In this document: in pieces, positions 34,745 through 42,014 of the stretch
How positions within the stretch are numbered: position 1 is the first letter of the stretch
How the letters are laid out: each line of letters starts with the position of its first letter
Source: Pontibaca methylaminivorans
Lineage (GTDB): Bacteria; Pseudomonadota; Alphaproteobacteria; Rhodobacterales; Rhodobacteraceae
Assembly: GCF_900156525.1 (NCBI RefSeq)
Contig: NZ_FTPS01000001.1
Span: 1,860,001 to 1,924,000, forward strand
Length of the DNA stretch: 64,000 bases
Reading direction: 5' to 3'
Notes under the pieces: model-generated
The model's input: only the letters and a program-made list of their open reading frames with translations
The model's database searches: none
What the model was told of the DNA's origin: nothing
Position numbers and translations under genes: made by a program

Positions 34745-34854
34745 GCGGGGCCGGGAGAGAGGCCAGACAAGGTGGAAACCCATGCCCCCAACCGCTTTGG
34801 GCCGACGCATCGGTGCCGGGCCGGGGAGGGGGCGCGAACAAGGAGAGCAGAGCG

Positions 34855-35433
34855 ATGAACCACGGGCACACGAGGCGCGGTCTGATCCGGCTGGCCGCGG
34901 CCGGCGCGGCGGGGCTGGCCATGCCGGCGCTGCTGCGGGCCGGGCCCGCAACCGGACAGGCGAAGGAAACGGCGCGCCGCAACGCGTCGAGCTTCCGGAT
35001 GCAGGACTGGCGCGATCATTTCGACGAACTCGGCCGGGTGACGCTGGTCTGCGACACGCAGTCCCGCGCGGTGCATTACTGGAGCGCCGACGGCGAGGAT
35101 TACCGCATCTATCCGACCTCGGTCCCGATGAGCGAGGAACTGACCAAGCGCGGCTATACCAAGGTCGTGCGCAAGCGCATCGGCCCCGACTGGACCCCGA
35201 CGCCGAGCATGGTCGAGCGCAACCCCGATCTGCGTTACATGCCGCCGGGGCCGGACAATCCGCTGGGCACCCATGCGATGTACCTGTCCTGGCCGGCCTA
35301 TCTGATTCATGGCACCCATGATACGCGCAAGATCGGGCGGCCGTCATCGGATGGCTGCATCGGCCTTTACAACGAGCAGATCGAGGAACTGTTCGGGATC
35401 ACCCCGGTGGGCGCGCAGGTGCGGATCATCTGA
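34855..35433 (+). CDS. L,D-transpeptidase (YkuD domain) with Tat-like signal
   Basis: A 192-residue exported enzyme. The signal MNHGHTRRGLIRLAAAGAAG has a twin-arginine with a mild hydrophobic core. The YkuD active site is His152 in LIHGTHD and Cys168 in SSDGCIGLYNEQ (H-x12-SxGC spacing), the catalytic Cys/His of L,D-transpeptidases that make 3-3 peptidoglycan cross-links or attach lipoproteins. A strong AAGGAGAG ribosome site precedes the ATG. It is divergent from the two-component system across a PmrA/QseB-type box and ends at a bidirectional terminator shared with the dsbA-like gene. Confidence 0.92.
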   Translation: MNHGHTRRGLIRLAAAGAAGLAMPALLRAGPATGQAKETARRNASSFRMQDWRDHFDELGRVTLVCDTQSRAVHYWSADGEDYRIYPTSVPMSEELTKRGYTKVVRKRIGPDWTPTPSMVERNPDLRYMPPGPDNPLGTHAMYLSWPAYLIHGTHDTRKIGRPSSDGCIGLYNEQIEELFGITPVGAQVRII

Positions 35434-35465
35434 TCATCGTGCCCGTCCGGCGTGAAACCCGTCAG

Positions 35466-35497
35466 AAAAAGGCCCCGGCAGCGTCCGGGGCCTTTTT
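35466..35497. terminator. Bidirectional intrinsic terminator
   Basis: AAAAAGGCCCCGG, loop CAGCGT, CCGGGGCCTTTTT: a perfect 13-base inverted repeat with an A-tract on one side and a T-tract on the other. It can end transcription of both the L,D-transpeptidase gene (plus) and the convergent DsbA-like gene (minus). Confidence 0.92.
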
Positions 35498-35519
35498 GCA
35501 TCACGTGGCGGCCCGGCGG

Positions 35520-36149
35520 TCAGCCCCGGGCGCGGGACACCGCGCGCGCCAGCGCCTCGCCGTCCATCGCCCCGCTGTAAAGCCGCCCGCCGATGATATA
35601 GGCCGGCGTTCCCTGCAGGCCGAGCTGTGCAGCCTGCGCGCCGGTGCGGCTCATCAGCGCGTCCCATTGCGCCCGCCCCTGCCGATAGGACCGTTCGAGC
35701 GCCGCCGGGTCGAGCCCGGCCTCCGCCAGCGTGCGCCCGATCAGCGCCTCGGTCAACTGGCCCGGGGTCGCCATGAGCGCCGCATGGGCGGTTTCATAGC
35801 TGCCGGGCTCCACGCCGCCCAGAACAAGCTGGCTTGCCTTGATCGAGGGCGCGCCGAAAATCGGCCAGTCCTTCATGACGAGGCGGATATTGCCGTCCCG
35901 CGCCACGAGGTTCATCAGCGCCGGATGGCCCGTCTTGCAGAACGGGCACTGGTAGTCGAAGAACTCGGCAATGGTGACATCGCCATCCGCGTTGCCGAGC
36001 ACCGGATTGTCGGCGTCCTGCAGCATGTCGTCGAGCGTCGCCTTTTGGCGCGGGCGCAGGGCGAAACTCAGCAGCGCGCCGGTGCCGAGCAGCGCCGCGC
36101 CGGCGGCACCGGCGCCCAGCAGCATGGTTCTGCGGTTGATATGGCTCAT
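35520..36149 (-). CDS. DsbA-family periplasmic thiol oxidoreductase
   Basis: A 209-residue protein. The N-terminus has a twin-arginine pattern (NRRTMLLGAGAAG). The thioredoxin-type active site is Cys68-Pro-Phe-Cys71 in FFDYQCPFC; the cis-proline lies in LQGTPAYIIGG (near residue 180). CPFC with a following helical insert (about 95-165) is the DsbA/DsbG-like arrangement (Pfam Thioredoxin_4). It follows the Lgt-TlpA fusion gene by 27 bases on the same strand, so the two probably form a reductant/oxidant or isomerase pair, comparable in layout to ScsC/ScsD. Confidence 0.92.
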   Translation of the reverse strand: MSHINRRTMLLGAGAAGAALLGTGALLSFALRPRQKATLDDMLQDADNPVLGNADGDVTIAEFFDYQCPFCKTGHPALMNLVARDGNIRLVMKDWPIFGAPSIKASQLVLGGVEPGSYETAHAALMATPGQLTEALIGRTLAEAGLDPAALERSYRQGRAQWDALMSRTGAQAAQLGLQGTPAYIIGGRLYSGAMDGEALARAVSRARG

Positions 36150-36176
36150 GGCTTCGACTCCTTTCCCGGCATCAGG

Positions 36177-37004
36177 TCATGGCGCGGCTTGCAGCGCCCG
36201 GATCTGGCACATGAGTTCGGCGCGCGAGATTTCACCCACGTGGACATTGACCAGCGCGCCGTCGCTGTCGAAGAACAGCGTCCCCGGCAGCCCCGGGATT
36301 TCATATTCCTGCCCGAGCGTCGAATCCGGGTCGCGCAGGATGGCCGCGTCGGAAAGCCCTTCATCGCGCAGGAATTTCGCGATCACAGGGGCGGATTCAC
36401 CCTGGTTGACCAGCACCAGATGCACGCCCTCGGCCGTTGCGGCGGTCTCGATCAGCATCGGCATCTCGCGCCGGCAGGGCGGGCACCACGTGGCCCAGAG
36501 ATTGACCACGACCGGCACCCCGCCGGCGCGGTCGCCGCCGGGAAGAAGCGGGGCAGGGGCGCCGCTCATGTCGGTGAAGAGGCGTGCGGGCAACTGCCCC
36601 TCGACCCGGTCGGGCAGGACGCGATGCGCCCCCATGGCGGCGAGCGCCGTCACCGCTATGGCGATCGAGAGCGGCATCAGCGCCGGCGAGCGGCGCAGCA
36701 CCAGGATGAGCATGATAAGCGCCACCGCGACCGCGCCGATGAAGGGGGCGAAACCGCCCTGCCAGATCTTCAGCGCATCGAGCGGATGGGCGCGGAAGCT
36801 TTCGAAATTGTCGAGCACGAAGCCAAGCCGCGCCCCGATGATCCAGCCGACGACCAGCGCGAAGGACCAGAAATGGATCACGCGCGACTCCTCGCGCAGC
36901 CAGCGTGCGAGGAGCTCGGCGGTGATGAAGAAGGCGAGCACGGCGATGATCGCGACCAGGCGGTCGCTGGCAAAGACGAGCGGGCCGATCTGCACCGCGT
37001 TCAT
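36177..37004 (-). CDS. Lgt-like membrane domain fused to TlpA-type thioredoxin
   Basis: A 275-residue membrane protein. Residues 1-125 carry four hydrophobic helices with clear resemblance to the N-terminal half of prolipoprotein diacylglyceryl transferase: IGARLGFVLDNF (56-67) and HPLDALKIWQGG (73-84). The catalytic HGG that follows in Lgt is absent (PFIGA), so transferase activity is unlikely. A periplasmic TlpA/redoxin domain follows, with WCPPC at 173-177 and LPGTLFFDSDG near residue 245. The hydrophobic part probably anchors, or passes electrons to, the thioredoxin domain. It is the first gene of a two-gene operon behind box 2. Confidence 0.88.
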   Translation of the reverse strand: MNAVQIGPLVFASDRLVAIIAVLAFFITAELLARWLREESRVIHFWSFALVVGWIIGARLGFVLDNFESFRAHPLDALKIWQGGFAPFIGAVAVALIMLILVLRRSPALMPLSIAIAVTALAAMGAHRVLPDRVEGQLPARLFTDMSGAPAPLLPGGDRAGGVPVVVNLWATWCPPCRREMPMLIETAATAEGVHLVLVNQGESAPVIAKFLRDEGLSDAAILRDPDSTLGQEYEIPGLPGTLFFDSDGALVNVHVGEISRAELMCQIRALQAAP

Positions 37005-37082
37005 GGGCGTTGCTCCGCTCGCGCACAGGGCGCGGGAAAGGGGGGCATGGGCTGGGTCATGGCGGTCTCCTGTTCGGCCGGG

Positions 37083-37099
37083 CTTAAGACAGCCTTAAC
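37083..37099. promoter_or_regulatory. PmrA/QseB-type box 2 (CTTAAG-N5-CTTAAC)
   Basis: CTTAAG-ACAGC-CTTAAC repeats the arrangement of box 1 with one base changed in the last hexamer. It lies 79 bases upstream of the Lgt-TlpA fusion gene and 121 bases upstream of the divergent DUF6494 gene. Same hexamer and same five-base spacer argue for the same response regulator. Confidence 0.7.
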
Positions 37100-37219
37100 G
37101 GATCCCGCCGCTTCCCCGCCAGATGCCCGCGGCCTTGCATCGCGGGGAAATGGCGTCAAATATGATCGGGACAGGCGGCCGATGCGGCAAGCGGACTACA
37201 GAGAAACCGGAGACAGATC

Positions 37220-37414
37220 ATGAGCGAAGAAGATTTCAACATGTCGATGCGCAAGTTCCTCAAGAAGGTCGGCGTGACCTCGCAGCAGGAGATCGAAAAG
37301 GCGCTGCGCGAGGCCGAAAGCAACGGCAAGGATTACGAGGCGCGCATGGTGCTGACCATCGACGAACTCGGCCTGCGCCACGAGATAACGGGCAAGATCA
37401 CGAGCGCGAATTGA
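37220..37414 (+). CDS. DUF6494 family small protein
   Basis: A 64-residue acidic protein (MSEEDFNMSMRKFLKKVGVTSQ...) with the RKFLKKVGVTSQQEIEKAL block and DELGLRHEITGKI end that I recognise as DUF6494, a short conserved family of unknown function common in alpha- and other proteobacteria. A GGAGACAG ribosome site precedes the ATG. It has its own terminator. It is divergent from the Lgt-TlpA operon across box 2, so it may share that control. Confidence 0.82.
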   Translation: MSEEDFNMSMRKFLKKVGVTSQQEIEKALREAESNGKDYEARMVLTIDELGLRHEITGKITSAN

Positions 37415-37433
37415 CGCGACTCATCCGTGCCCC

Positions 37434-37470
37434 CGGGCGGCCCGGCTGACAGCGGCCGCCCGAAGGTTTT
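37434..37470 (+). terminator. Intrinsic terminator after the DUF6494 gene
   Basis: CGGGCGGCC (37434-37442) pairs with GGCCGCCCG (37454-37462) around an 11-base loop, followed by AAGGTTTT. The 9-base GC stem lies 20 bases after the stop and just before the convergent modA-like stop at 37478. Confidence 0.75.
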
Positions 37471-37477
37471 CCCGTGC

Positions 37478-38302
37478 CTATTCGGACACGCCCGATTCGG
37501 TCCCGGGTGCGGAAAAGCCGTGCGCGGCCAGGATGTCCTGCCCTTCGGGCGACAGGATATACCCGGCAAAGGCGATGGCCGTCTCCGGTGCGCCGGCGAG
37601 CACCGCAAGCCCGTAATCGGCGCCGACCGACAGCGCCTCGGGCAGTTGCACGATCTGAAGCCCGGGCTTTTCGCGCGCAGCCAGCATCGCGTTGGTGCAA
37701 TAGGTCAGGAACAGATCGGCGCGGTCCTCGTCCATCACCCAGGCATAGGTGTTGCGCCCCTCGGGTGCCGGCGCGCTGTCGGGCCCGCCGGTCAGCTGCA
37801 GCGCCTTCGCGGCAAGCGCGGCCTCGGCGCCCGGCTCGACCTGTTCGGCGCGGGCAAAGAGCGCCCAGGCATAATCGCCCGACGGATCGGCGCCGGGCGT
37901 CGAGGTGCCGAGCCGGGTGCTTTCATCGAGCATGACCGCAAGCAGGGTCCCGGGCGTGACCTCGACATTATCCTGCGCGATGGCGCAGAGGCGGTTGCGC
38001 GCGAACATCACGACCTCGCCCGCCAGTCCGGCCTCGGAAAGCGCTTCGGGATGCGCCATGTTGGCCGAGGCAAAGACGCCCGCCGCCTCGCCCCCTTCGA
38101 TACGCTCGCGCAAAAGGCCGGACGGCCCGTAATCGGTGCTGACCGCGATGCCGGTCCCGGCGCTGAACTCTGCGGCGATGTCGGTCATCACGTCCCGGAG
38201 GCTGCCGGCGGCCAGCAGGCGCACGTCCTCCGTTTCAGACGCCGCCATTGCGGCGCCGCCGATCAGCCCGAGCGCAAGCGCCGCGGTTGCAATCGTCTTC
38301 AT
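37478..38302 (-). CDS. ModA-like molybdate/tungstate-type substrate-binding protein
   Basis: A 274-residue periplasmic binding protein. It has a Sec signal (MKTIATAALALGLIGGAAMAA) and the type II fold start VRLLAAGSLRDVMTDIAAEF (near residue 28), followed by YGPSGLLRERIEGGEAAGVFASANM (near 58), as in ModA proteins where the early Ser and later Ser/Tyr hold the oxyanion. It lies at the end of the tupBCA cluster but behind an intrinsic terminator, so its expression relative to tupA is reduced or controlled. It has no permease of its own here and might feed TupBC or another importer. The oxyanion is not decided. Confidence 0.85.
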   Translation of the reverse strand: MKTIATAALALGLIGGAAMAASETEDVRLLAAGSLRDVMTDIAAEFSAGTGIAVSTDYGPSGLLRERIEGGEAAGVFASANMAHPEALSEAGLAGEVVMFARNRLCAIAQDNVEVTPGTLLAVMLDESTRLGTSTPGADPSGDYAWALFARAEQVEPGAEAALAAKALQLTGGPDSAPAPEGRNTYAWVMDEDRADLFLTYCTNAMLAAREKPGLQIVQLPEALSVGADYGLAVLAGAPETAIAFAGYILSPEGQDILAAHGFSAPGTESGVSE

Positions 38303-38320
38303 CGCTCAAACCCCTCATGG

Positions 38321-38344
38321 AAAAAGGGCGCCCTCGGGGCGCCC
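38321..38344 (-). terminator. Intrinsic terminator between tupA and the modA-like gene
   Basis: On the minus strand GGGCGCCC pairs with GGGCGCCC around a three-base loop and is followed directly by TTTTT (complement of A38321-A38325). It lies 15 bases after the tupA stop and 19 bases before the modA-like start. Confidence 0.88.
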
Positions 38345-38359
38345 CTGCCGAACACCGGA

Positions 38360-39196
38360 TCACTCCGCCGCTTTGGCGTTGGGAAAGAACAGCTCCTGGC
38401 CGTCGATCTTGTAGGACGCGATGGCCTCCTGGCCCTCGTCCGAAAGGATCCAGTCGATGAACTGCTGGCCGGCCTCGGCCTTCACGTTCGGGTGCTTTTC
38501 GGGGTTCACGAGAATGATGCCGTACTGGTTGAACAGCTTTTCATCGCCCTCGACGGTGATTTCATAACCGTCCTTGTTGCCGAAGCTGATCCAGGTGCCG
38601 CGGTCGGTCAGGATATAGGCACCCATGCCGATGCCGGTGTTGAGCGTCGCCCCCATGCCCGAGCCGGTCTCGGCATACCAGCCGCCCGAGGCGTCGGCGA
38701 TATCAATGCCGGCGTCTTCCCAGATGCGCAGCTCGGCCTTGTGGGTGCCGCTTTCGTCGGCGCGCGAGGCAAAGGGCGCTTCGGCTTCGGCGATCTTGCG
38801 GAAGGCATCGACCACGTCATCATCGCCCTTGATGCCGGCCGGATCGGATTCCGGGCCGACGAGGATGAAATCGTTGTACATCACGTCGGCGCGGCTCACG
38901 CCCTCGCCATCCGCGACGAATTTTTCCTCTGACGGCGTATCGTGGACGAAAAGCACGTCACCATCGCCGTTCGCCGCGTTCTTGATCGCCTGCCCGGTGC
39001 CGACGGCCACCACGCGCACCTCGATTCCGGTCTTTTCGGTGAACTTCGGCAGGAGTTCGTCGAACAGCCCCGAATTTTCGGTGGATGTGGTGGACTGGAC
39101 GGTGATGAACTCATCCGCCGCAACCACCGGCCCACCCAGCCCCAGCGCCATCACGGCGGCGGTGGCGAGGCCCAGGAAACTGCGTTTCAGCATCAT
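38360..39196 (-). CDS. tupA: Tungstate ABC importer substrate-binding protein
   Basis: A 278-residue periplasmic protein with a cleavable signal (MMLKRSFLGLATAAVMALGLGGPVVAA). The TupA signature TTSTENSG (near residue 36) follows FITVQS; VGTGQAIKNAANGDGDVLFVHD (near 67) and DFILVGPESDPAG (near 112) are also standard. Tungstate selectivity over molybdate is attributed to this family through conserved Thr/Ser and Arg contacts. The start overlaps the tupC stop by one base (two in-frame ATGs, 39196 and 39193). Gene order on this strand is tupB-tupC-tupA. Confidence 0.93.
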   Translation of the reverse strand: MMLKRSFLGLATAAVMALGLGGPVVAADEFITVQSTTSTENSGLFDELLPKFTEKTGIEVRVVAVGTGQAIKNAANGDGDVLFVHDTPSEEKFVADGEGVSRADVMYNDFILVGPESDPAGIKGDDDVVDAFRKIAEAEAPFASRADESGTHKAELRIWEDAGIDIADASGGWYAETGSGMGATLNTGIGMGAYILTDRGTWISFGNKDGYEITVEGDEKLFNQYGIILVNPEKHPNVKAEAGQQFIDWILSDEGQEAIASYKIDGQELFFPNAKAAE

Positions 39197-40002
39197 TATT
39201 TACTCCCTTTCTGCTGGATATCTGCAGGTGTTTCGTCGTTTGCGCGTTCAAGGAACAGCCGTCCGCCCAGCCAGGCGCGGGCGGCTTCCGAACGGGGTGA
39301 TGCGAGGATCGTGGAGAGCGGGCCGGCTTCCGCCACGCGGCCGCGATCCAGAAAGATCAGGTCGTCACCCATGCGGCGCGCCTGTCCGATGTCGTGGGTC
39401 ACCAGAAGCGTGGTGACGCCGCTGCGCTGGGCCTTGCGCAGGATTTCCTCGATCATGTGGGTCGAGGCAGGGTCGAGGCTCGCCGTCGGCTCGTCCAGAA
39501 ACAGGAGATCCGGCGCACAGGCCAGCGCGCGGGCGACGGCAAGACGCTGCTGTTCGCCCCCCGACAGCACCCGGGCCGGGCGCTTGACCAGGTGGTCGAG
39601 CCGCGCCGCATGAACCGCCTCCGTTTCGCGCCGGGCCCGCTCGGCGCCGCGGATTCCGCGGGCGGCAAGGGCAAAGCGCAGGTTCGCGCCCACCGAGCGG
39701 CGCATCATCACCGGACGCTGGAACACCATGGCCTGTTCGCTGCGCGAGGCGCGGCCAAGCGGCCGCCCGCGCCACTCGACGCGCCCCTCGCTCGGGGTGA
39801 TGAGCCCGTGCAGCAGGCGCAGGAGCAGGCTTTTGCCCGCCCCGTTCGCGCCCATGACGACGGTGCGGCTGCCGGGGCGGAGTTCGAGGTCGATATCCTC
39901 GATCAGCCGCTGATCGCGCATTCGGAACCCGAGCCCCCGCGCCGCAAGAAGCGGCGTGTCGGCGGGCACCTCCCAGGTGGTCATGACGGCCCGGTCAAGC
40001 AT
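39196..40002 (-). CDS. tupC: Tungstate ABC importer ATPase
   Basis: A 268-residue ATPase: Walker A GANGAGKS (near residue 48), Q-loop MVFQRPVMMRRSV, signature LSGGEQQRLAVARAL, Walker B LLFLDEPTASLDPAST, switch VTHDIGQARR. ATG at 40002 overlaps the tupB stop by eight bases; an internal ATG at 39984 is possible. The stop touches the tupA start. It powers tungstate uptake with TupB and TupA. There is no C-terminal Mop domain of the sort found in some ModC proteins. Confidence 0.92.
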   Translation of the reverse strand: MLDRAVMTTWEVPADTPLLAARGLGFRMRDQRLIEDIDLELRPGSRTVVMGANGAGKSLLLRLLHGLITPSEGRVEWRGRPLGRASRSEQAMVFQRPVMMRRSVGANLRFALAARGIRGAERARRETEAVHAARLDHLVKRPARVLSGGEQQRLAVARALACAPDLLFLDEPTASLDPASTHMIEEILRKAQRSGVTTLLVTHDIGQARRMGDDLIFLDRGRVAEAGPLSTILASPRSEAARAWLGGRLFLERANDETPADIQQKGSK

Positions 40003-40702
40003 AGGCAGCCCGTGCCGCGGAGCCGCGGATCGCATAGACGAGCCCGTTCACGAACATCGCGATGGTCAGCAGGACCAGGCCGAGCGCGAGCGCGAGCTCC
40101 AGGTTGCCCTTGGAGGTCTCGAGCGCGATGGTCGTGGTCATGACGCGGGTCACGTGATTGATGTTGCCGCCGACGATGATGACCGCGCCGACCTCGGCCG
40201 CGGCGCGCCCGAAACCGGCAAGCGCCACCGTCAGCAGGCTGTAGCGCGCGTCCCACAGCAGCGCGGCCACCCGCCGCCAGGGGCCGACCCCGAGCGAGGC
40301 GAACTGTTCCGCATATTCCATATGCAGATCCTCGATGGTCTGCCGGGTCAGCGCGGCGATGATCGGGGTCACGAGGATCGTCTGGGCGATGATCATGGCG
40401 GTCGGCGTGTAAAGCAGCCGGAGCGGCCCGAGCGGCCCCGCCGCCGAGAGCATGAGATAGACCACGAGCCCGACCACCACCGGCGGCAGGCCCATCATGG
40501 TGTTCAGGACCACGATGATCGGCGTGCGCAGCGGAAAGCGGAACGCTCCGATTATGGCGCCGAGCGGATAGCCGATCACGCAGGAGACCGCGACCGCCGT
40601 CAGCGTGACCTTGAGCGACAGCCAGATGATCGCGATCATGGTCGGATCACCCGCGAGGATGAGCCCGATCGCCTCTGCCAGTATCGCCGAGAAATTTTCC
40701 AT
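39995..40702 (-). CDS. tupB: Tungstate ABC importer permease
   Basis: A 235-residue, about five-helix permease. The binding-protein-dependent transport EAA loop reads EQFASLGVGPWRRVAALLWDAR (near residue 137). LKVTLTAVAVSCVIGYPLGAIIG and MMGLPPVVVGLVVYLMLS are typical TupB segments, and AEVGAVIIVGGN follows the EAA loop. It is the first gene of the tup cluster. A weak dyad TTATG-N10-CATAA overlaps its start codon, too short to call an operator. Confidence 0.92.
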   Translation of the reverse strand: MENFSAILAEAIGLILAGDPTMIAIIWLSLKVTLTAVAVSCVIGYPLGAIIGAFRFPLRTPIIVVLNTMMGLPPVVVGLVVYLMLSAAGPLGPLRLLYTPTAMIIAQTILVTPIIAALTRQTIEDLHMEYAEQFASLGVGPWRRVAALLWDARYSLLTVALAGFGRAAAEVGAVIIVGGNINHVTRVMTTTIALETSKGNLELALALGLVLLTIAMFVNGLVYAIRGSAARAAYA

Positions 40703-40916
40703 TATGTATCTTACCCCATAACGGTCGCCAACCTATACCAGCCGCCGCGATAATCCAGTCCGATTCGACCGGATTTTTGCTTGCGGCTTGCTCCCGGGGG
40801 GAGGATTTGCGACTCTGGCCGCGAGGGACGGCGAACGGGCGGAACAGCCCGCCGCAGGGGCGAACCGGACTGCCGGGGCGCGTTTTGGGAAACGAACGGA
40901 AGATGACGCCGCGAAG

Positions 40917-42014
40917 ATGACACTGCTAAGGGGCCTGCGGACGATCAGCGGCGAGCTGTCGGGCGCGCTTGGCGATCTCGGTACCTTTCTGCCCTATGTC
41001 GTCGCGATCCTGGGCGCGGGCGTGCTGTTGCCGGAAATGGTGTTCGCCGGTTTCGCGCTGGCCTATGCCCTTGCGGCGCTGGTCTATCGCATGCCCATGC
41101 CGGTGCAGCCGATGAAGGCGATCGGGGCGCTGGCGATCGCCGGCGGGATGGCAGCCGGCGATATCATGATTTCGGGCATGATCATCGGGGCGGTGCTGCT
41201 GGTCTTTGCGGCAAGCCCCCGGCTCGAGGGGCTGGCCCGCGCCATTCCGCAATCGGTGGTGGTCGGGCTGCAGGCGGGGCTCGGACTGATGATGGGCTGG
41301 ATCGCGCTCGACCTCATGGCCGGGCAGTGGGGGGTTGCGGCGCTTGCGCTTGCGGTGCTTGCCCTGTCCTTCGTCGCCCCGCGCGGCCCCTGGGTGCCGC
41401 TGGTCCTGGTTGCCGCGGTTCTTCTAGCGCCGGGAGGGGAGGGGGCGGGGCTGCTGGCGATTTCCGGCCCCGCGGCGCCAAACGCCGCCGCCGTGATTGC
41501 GGGCGTGACCGCGCAATTGCCGCTCACGCTGCTGAACGCGATCGTGGTCACGGCGGCGGTTGCGCGTTCGCTTTATCCCGAGAACGCCGCCCGGGTGAGC
41601 GAGCGCCGCCTTGCCGCCACCAGCGGGGCGCTCAATCTGTTTCTGGTGCCGCTCGGGGCGCTGCCGATGTGCCATGGTGCCGGCGGGCTGGCGGCGCATT
41701 ACCGGTTCGGTGCGCGCGGCATGATCGCGCCCCTGTTCCTGGCCCTGCTCTGCGGGCTGAGCGCGCTTGCGGGCGAGGTGGTGCTTGGCTGGCTCGTGCG
41801 GATCCCGCCGCCGGTGATCGGGGCGCTGCTGCTTTACGCGGCGATCGAACTCACGTGGAGCCGCCGCCTGCGCGATGCCCGGCCGGATTGCCGGCTGGTG
41901 ATCGGCGCGGCCGCCCTTGCGACCCTGTTCCTCGGCGCTCTGGCCGGGCTTGTCGCGGGGCTCGCGGCCGAGGCGCTGCGGGTCTATCTGCGCGGGCGTC
42001 GCTCCGACGTCTAG
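40917..42014 (+). CDS. MOT1-type molybdate transporter (SulP-related)
   Basis: A 365-residue, polytopic membrane protein. ELSGALGDLGTFLPYVVAI (near residue 13) and PMCHGAGGLAAHYRFGARG (near 240) are the two MOT1 signatures that distinguish high-affinity molybdate transporters from general sulfate permeases; PMPVQPMKAIGALAIAGG is also conserved. It is divergent from tupB and therefore forms part of one oxyanion uptake region. ATG at 40917 gives MTLLRGLRTISGEL, with GAAG just before. Its stop codon overlaps the stop of the convergent glycosyltransferase gene by three to four bases. Confidence 0.9.
   Translation: MTLLRGLRTISGELSGALGDLGTFLPYVVAILGAGVLLPEMVFAGFALAYALAALVYRMPMPVQPMKAIGALAIAGGMAAGDIMISGMIIGAVLLVFAASPRLEGLARAIPQSVVVGLQAGLGLMMGWIALDLMAGQWGVAALALAVLALSFVAPRGPWVPLVLVAAVLLAPGGEGAGLLAISGPAAPNAAAVIAGVTAQLPLTLLNAIVVTAAVARSLYPENAARVSERRLAATSGALNLFLVPLGALPMCHGAGGLAAHYRFGARGMIAPLFLALLCGLSALAGEVVLGWLVRIPPPVIGALLLYAAIELTWSRRLRDARPDCRLVIGAAALATLFLGALAGLVAGLAAEALRVYLRGRRSDV

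Noticed and set aside
40702-40721. ModE-like operator before tupB (TTATG-N10-CATAA)
   Set aside because: Arms of five bases overlapping the start codon are too short to separate from chance, and the ModE consensus is not met.
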